DNA from: Staphylococcus cohnii subsp. cohnii
Lineage (GTDB): Bacteria > Bacillota > Bacilli > Staphylococcales > Staphylococcaceae
Length of the DNA: 64,000 nt
Assembly: GCF_002902365.1 (NCBI RefSeq)
Contig: NZ_PPQC01000004.1
Coordinates: 43,944 to 107,943 of the forward strand
Direction: 5' to 3'
Each line of letters opens with the position of its first letter. Positions within the stretch are counted from its first letter, which is position 1. The position numbers and the translations under genes were made by a program. Below, piece by piece: positions 60,421 to 64,000 of the stretch. The notes beneath the pieces are model-generated. The model was not told the origin of the DNA. It searched no databases and saw nothing but the letters and a program-made list of their open reading frames with translations.

Positions 60421-61791
60421 ATGGGTAAAACATTATTTGACAAAGTTTGGAATAAGCATGTCTTAACTGGTAAAGAAGGTGACCCACAATTATTATATAT
60501 AGACCTACATCTAATACATGAAGTCACATCTCCTCAAGCTTTTGAAGGACTCAGACTACAAAATAGAAAGTTGCGTAGACCAGATCTAACATATGCAACA
60601 CTAGACCATAACGTCCCTACAGTTGATATTTTTAATATCAAAGATGAAATTGCTAATAAGCAAATAACAACACTTCAAAAAAATGCAAAAGAATTTGATG
60701 TGCATATTTTTGATATGGGGTCTGATGAACAAGGTATCGTGCATATGGTAGGTCCTGAAACCGGACTTACACAACCTGGAAAAACAATCGTATGTGGAGA
60801 CTCACATACTGCCACACACGGTGCTTTTGGGGCAATTGCATTTGGTATTGGAACGAGTGAAGTAGAACATGTTTTTGCAACACAAACATTATGGCAAACA
60901 AAGCCTAAAAATTTAAAAATTGATGTAACTGGTGAATTACCTACAGGTGTATATGCAAAAGATATTATCTTACATCTTATTAACCAACATGGTGTTGACT
61001 TTGGTACTGGATATGCGCTTGAGTTTTCAGGTGAAACCATAAGTAGTCTATCAATGGAAGCTAGAATGACTATTTGTAATATGGCAATCGAAGCAGGTGC
61101 AAAATATGGCATGATGGCTCCGGATGAAACTACATTTGAATATGTTAAAGGAAGACCGTATGCAACAAATTATGCATACTCTGTAGACGAGTGGCGTGAA
61201 TTATACACAGACGAAGATGCAAATTTTGATAAAATCATACAACTAGATGTATCTGATTTAGAACCACAAGTTACTTGGGGTACTAGCCCTGAAATGGGTG
61301 TTAGCTTTAATACACCATTTCCCGAAATCAATGATGTTAATGATGAACGTGCCTACAACTATATGGGGTTAAAACCAGGCCAAAAAGCAGAAGACATTGA
61401 TTTAGGTTATGTATTTTTAGGTTCCTGTACGAACGCCCGACTATCTGATCTAATAGAAGCGAGCCATATTGTAAAAGGAAATCAAGTGCATCCTAATATT
61501 ACAGCAATCGTTGTGCCTGGGTCTAGAACTGTAAAGATAGAAGCAGAAAAGCTAGGTCTTGATAAAGTATTTAAAAATGCTGGATTTGAATGGAGAGAAC
61601 CTGGTTGTTCAATGTGTCTTGGTATGAACCCAGATCAAGTACCTGCTGGTGTGCATTGTGCATCAACAAGTAATCGTAATTTTGAAGGACGTCAAGGCAA
61701 AGGCGCACGAACACATCTAGTCTCCCCTGCTATGGCAGCTGCTGCCGCTATTAATGGCAAGTTTGTAGACGTAAGAAAGGTGGTTGTATAA
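60421..61791 (+). CDS. leuC: Isopropylmalate isomerase large subunit
   Basis: 456 residues, aconitase family. Fe-S cysteines: SCTNAR near 340 and GCSMCLGMN near 402; [13 protein letters not shown] near the C-terminus. Substrate HTCTHG-like [12 protein letters not shown] near 130. GGAGGAG before ATG 60421. Overlaps the leuD ribosome site by ending just before it. Confidence 0.96.
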   Translation: MGKTLFDKVWNKHVLTGKEGDPQLLYIDLHLIHEVTSPQAFEGLRLQNRKLRRPDLTYATLDHNVPTVDIFNIKDEIANKQITTLQKNAKEFDVHIFDMGSDEQGIVHMVGPETGLTQPGKTIVCGDSHTATHGAFGAIAFGIGTSEVEHVFATQTLWQTKPKNLKIDVTGELPTGVYAKDIILHLINQHGVDFGTGYALEFSGETISSLSMEARMTICNMAIEAGAKYGMMAPDETTFEYVKGRPYATNYAYSVDEWRELYTDEDANFDKIIQLDVSDLEPQVTWGTSPEMGVSFNTPFPEINDVNDERAYNYMGLKPGQKAEDIDLGYVFLGSCTNARLSDLIEASHIVKGNQVHPNITAIVVPGSRTVKIEAEKLGLDKVFKNAGFEWREPGCSMCLGMNPDQVPAGVHCASTSNRNFEGRQGKGARTHLVSPAMAAAAAINGKFVDVRKVVV

Positions 61792-61792
61792 T

Positions 61793-62368
61793 ATGGAAAT
61801 TCAACCAATCACAACCTATACTGGTAAAGTTGTGCCACTGTTCCATGATAATATAGATACTGACCAAATCATTCCAAAAGTGCACCTAAAACGAATTTCT
61901 AAATCTGGATTTGGACCTTTTGCCTTTGATGAATGGCGCTACTTAGAGGATGGATCCGACAATCCAGATTTCAATCCAAATAAACCAGAATACCAAGATG
62001 CCACTATTTTAGTAACGGGTGATAATTTTGGTTGTGGCTCGAGCCGTGAACATGCAGCTTGGGCAATTAAAGATTATGGATTTGATATTATAATTGCTGG
62101 TAGTTATAGCGATATATTTTATATGAATTGTACTAAAAATGCGATGTTACCTATCGTATTAAATGCAGATGAGCGTCAATATATTGCCAATGCAGGCAAA
62201 GTCACTGTTGACTTACCTAATCAAACAGTAACTGCAAATAATAAATCATTTCATTTTGACATTGACGGAACATGGAAAAATAAACTTGTTAATGGACTTG
62301 ATGATGTTGCGGTAACACTACAATACGAAGATGAAATTCAAGCTTATGAAACATCAAAAACTTTTTAA
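61793..62368 (+). CDS. leuD: Isopropylmalate isomerase small subunit
   Basis: 191 residues, swivelling aconitase domain: [16 protein letters not shown] near residue 19 and the signature [17 protein letters not shown] near 70. ATG 61793 with AAGGTGG upstream. Pairs with LeuC. Confidence 0.96.
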   Translation: MEIQPITTYTGKVVPLFHDNIDTDQIIPKVHLKRISKSGFGPFAFDEWRYLEDGSDNPDFNPNKPEYQDATILVTGDNFGCGSSREHAAWAIKDYGFDIIIAGSYSDIFYMNCTKNAMLPIVLNADERQYIANAGKVTVDLPNQTVTANNKSFHFDIDGTWKNKLVNGLDDVAVTLQYEDEIQAYETSKTF

Positions 62369-62395
62369 CGAAACTTAAATAAAGGTGTGAAATTT

Positions 62396-63664
62396 ATGGC
62401 TGTTAAAACAACTGTTTCTTCAAAAGATATAGATGAAGCTTTCTTACAATTGAAAGATGTTGTTAAAGAAACTCCTTTGCAAAAGGATCATTACTTATCT
62501 CATAAATATGACTGTGATGTCTATTTAAAAAGAGAGGACTTACAATGGGTTAGATCATTTAAATTGAGAGGTGCTTATAACGCAATTATAGCGTTAAATG
62601 AAAGTGATAGACAAAACGGTATTACATGTGCAAGCGCAGGTAATCATGCACAAGGTGTTGCATACACGGCTAACAAACTTAATTTAAATGCTGTTATATT
62701 TATGCCTGTGACTACGCCTCTTCAAAAGATAAATCAAGTGAAATTTTTTGGTGGAAGTAACGCTGAAGTCGTACTCATCGGTGATACATTTGATGATTGT
62801 CTAAAAGAGGCGCTCACGTATACACAAGATCATAAAATGAATTTCATCGATCCATTTAATAATATTTATACAATCGCTGGCCAAGGTACACTAGCTAAAG
62901 AAATTTTAGAACAATCTAAAGAGGACAACGTACAATTTGATTATTTATTTGCAGCTATAGGCGGTGGTGGATTAATTTCAGGGGTAGGTACTTACTTTAA
63001 AGAACATTCACCACAAACTTCTATCATTGGCGTAGAACCTGCTGGCGCTAGTAGCATGTATGCTTCGGTTGTGCTAGAAAATCAAATTGTAACTTTACCT
63101 GAAATTGATAAATTTGTGGATGGTGCATCTGTAGCAAAAGTCGGTGAAATCACATATGATATCGCTAAAAATGTAGTTGATGACTACGTACAAGTACATG
63201 AAGGTGCTGTATGTTCAACAATATTGGACATGTATTCTAAACAAGCAATTATTGCTGAACCTGCTGGTGCTCTGAGTGTTTCAGCATTAGAACAATATCG
63301 TTCAGAAATTAAAGGTAAAACAGTTGTTTGTGTCGTAAGTGGTGGTAACAATGATATTAACCGCATGAAAGAAATCGAAGAACGTTCTTTATTATTTGAA
63401 GAAATGAAACATTATTTCATTCTCAACTTCCCACAAAGACCTGGTGCATTAAGAGAATTTGTAAATGATGTGCTTGGACCAAAAGATGATATTACTAAAT
63501 TTGAGTATCTTAAAAAAAGTTCTCAAAATACAGGGACTGTTATCATCGGTATACAATTAAATAATCATCAAGATTTAGATAACTTAAAGTCAAATGTAGA
63601 TGAATTTGATCCTTCAAATATCTACATTAATGAGAATAAAATGCTTTATTCACTATTAATTTAA
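62396..63664 (+). CDS. ilvA: Threonine dehydratase (biosynthetic)
   Basis: 422 residues. PLP lysine in [12 protein letters not shown] near residue 54; glycine-rich [11 protein letters not shown] near 190; serine-binding SGGNND near 314. A single C-terminal ACT-like domain follows (from about 335, [22 protein letters not shown]) that should mediate isoleucine inhibition; the E. coli enzyme has two. AAAGGTG before ATG 62396. Deaminates threonine to 2-oxobutyrate, feeding the Ile branch of the same operon. Confidence 0.95.
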   Translation: MAVKTTVSSKDIDEAFLQLKDVVKETPLQKDHYLSHKYDCDVYLKREDLQWVRSFKLRGAYNAIIALNESDRQNGITCASAGNHAQGVAYTANKLNLNAVIFMPVTTPLQKINQVKFFGGSNAEVVLIGDTFDDCLKEALTYTQDHKMNFIDPFNNIYTIAGQGTLAKEILEQSKEDNVQFDYLFAAIGGGGLISGVGTYFKEHSPQTSIIGVEPAGASSMYASVVLENQIVTLPEIDKFVDGASVAKVGEITYDIAKNVVDDYVQVHEGAVCSTILDMYSKQAIIAEPAGALSVSALEQYRSEIKGKTVVCVVSGGNNDINRMKEIEERSLLFEEMKHYFILNFPQRPGALREFVNDVLGPKDDITKFEYLKKSSQNTGTVIIGIQLNNHQDLDNLKSNVDEFDPSNIYINENKMLYSLLI

Positions 63665-63690
63665 AAAGTCTAGCGTAAGCTAGACTTTTT
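63663..63690 (+). terminator. Terminator of the ilv-leu operon
   Basis: AAAAAGTCTAGC-GTAA-GCTAGACTTTTT just after the ilvA stop; bidirectional in form. Confidence 0.93.
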
Positions 63691-63734
63691 AATTTATGTT
63701 CAATACGAATTTAACATTTTCAATTTATTGTTCT

Positions 63735-63771
63735 AATGGTACTTATGCATGAGTTTTAGCTCATGCATTCC
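63735..63771. repeat. Dispersed intergenic repeat, copy 3
   Basis: GGTACTTATGCATGAG..., containing the perfect palindrome ATGCATGAG/CTCATGCAT; related to copies at 39151 and 52151. Confidence 0.6.
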
Positions 63772-63870
63772 TTTTACTATTTCACGCTTTCCTCACTCAC
63801 TTACCACTTGTAAGCTCGTTTCGTTTTTCGTTCACTTCGTCAGCTTCAAGCGCTTTCTTTTGTCAGCTTG

Positions 63871-63900
63871 CAGTTCTTCGAACTGGAAGTTAAGCTCCTT
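63871..63900 (+). other. Small hairpin and 5S-rRNA-like 15-mer
   Basis: CAGTTC-TTC-GAACTG stem (63871-63885) followed by GAAGTTAAGCTCCTT (63886-63900), the same 15 bases found inside staphylococcal 5S rRNA, here on the opposite strand to the real 5S. The stretch 63772-63870 shows nothing else I can name. Confidence 0.6.
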
Positions 63901-63909
63901 TTTTGGTAA

Positions 63910-63932
63910 AAAAAAGAGACCTTTCGGTCTCG
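63910..63932 (-). terminator. Terminator of the rRNA operon
   Basis: GAGACC/GGTCTC stem with a GAAA loop on the minus strand, then a run of T, about 22 bases after the 5S 3' end. Confidence 0.92.
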
Positions 63933-63954
63933 GCTCATCGCATCCTATTTAATT

Positions 63955-64000
63955 GCCTGGCAACGTCCTACTCTTGCGGAACGTAAGTCCGACTACCATC
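63955..64000 (-). rRNA. rrf: 5S ribosomal RNA, 3' end (gene continues past the window)
   Basis: The minus strand reads GATGGTAGTCGGACTTACG and ends in GGACGTTGCCAGGC, the well-known 3' third of staphylococcal 5S rRNA. About 46 of 115 bases lie in the window. Terminator at 63910-63932. Thus an rRNA operon is oriented toward the ilv-leu operon and converges with it. Confidence 0.95.

Overview
This 64 kb window is chromosomal DNA of a staphylococcus. It has low GC content, the agr quorum-sensing locus with a divergent RNAIII, the pmt modulin exporter genes, a staphylococcal nitric oxide synthase next to pheA, an SdrH-like surface protein, and the ilv-leu biosynthetic operon. The gene order resembles Staphylococcus aureus, but the hlb/lukGH/map genes usual there between the aminotransferase region and groEL are absent. 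AgrD carries a predicted core GGKVCSAYF. From memory this resembles the pheromone reported for S. cohnii, so a coagulase-negative species of the S. saprophyticus/cohnii type is my best guess. The identification is inference.

Layout. 1-7.9 kb (minus strand): pcrA (3' part off the window), pcrB, a YerC-like regulator, purB, a NETI protein with a UPF0316 membrane protein, then nadE and pncB of NAD salvage. 8.1-10 kb (plus): nos and pheA. 10.1-17.2 kb: dicarboxylate transporter sdcS, an unusual beta-helix protein, a nicotinamidase-like hydrolase, pyrophosphatase ppaC, an aldehyde dehydrogenase and a 6-phosphogluconolactonase-like protein. 17.2-22.4 kb: a LexA-box-preceded YolD-like gene, small peptides, a C45-type acyltransferase/hydrolase, a DUF1700/DUF4097 pair and a thioredoxin-like protein. 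22.4-26 kb: pmtRABCD. 26.2-28.7 kb: a small membrane protein, a par/Fst-like type I toxin-antitoxin module with a LexA box, an aminotransferase and a DinB protein.

28.9-34.6 kb: groEL/groES under CIRCE and CtsR-like sites, the MroQ-type membrane protease, the repeat-rich SdrH-like protein and a nitroreductase. 34.8-39.1 kb: a carbon-nitrogen hydrolase, RNAIII (minus) and agrBDCA (plus). 39.2-42.5 kb: scrK and scrB for sucrose use, without an adjacent repressor gene, followed by about 790 bp without a gene. 42.5-52.1 kb: a thiosulfate-uptake-like pair, rex, a YdiF-type ABC-F ATPase, a cluster of DnaA-box-like sites, a membrane-anchored MutS-type ATPase, a VOC protein and tsaD-rimI-tsaB-tsaE for tRNA t6A. 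52.4-63.7 kb: the ilvDBNC-leuABCD-ilvA operon behind a leader-peptide attenuator. The window ends in the 3' end of a 5S rRNA gene on the minus strand.

The elements I consider most worth following are the LexA-box-linked par/Fst-like toxin-antitoxin locus at about 26.5-26.8 kb, the DnaA-box cluster at 46.8-47.0 kb, an RNAIII with no recognisable delta-haemolysin gene, and an 18-residue peptide gene at 18.5 kb. All calls are from reading the sequence. No database search was run.
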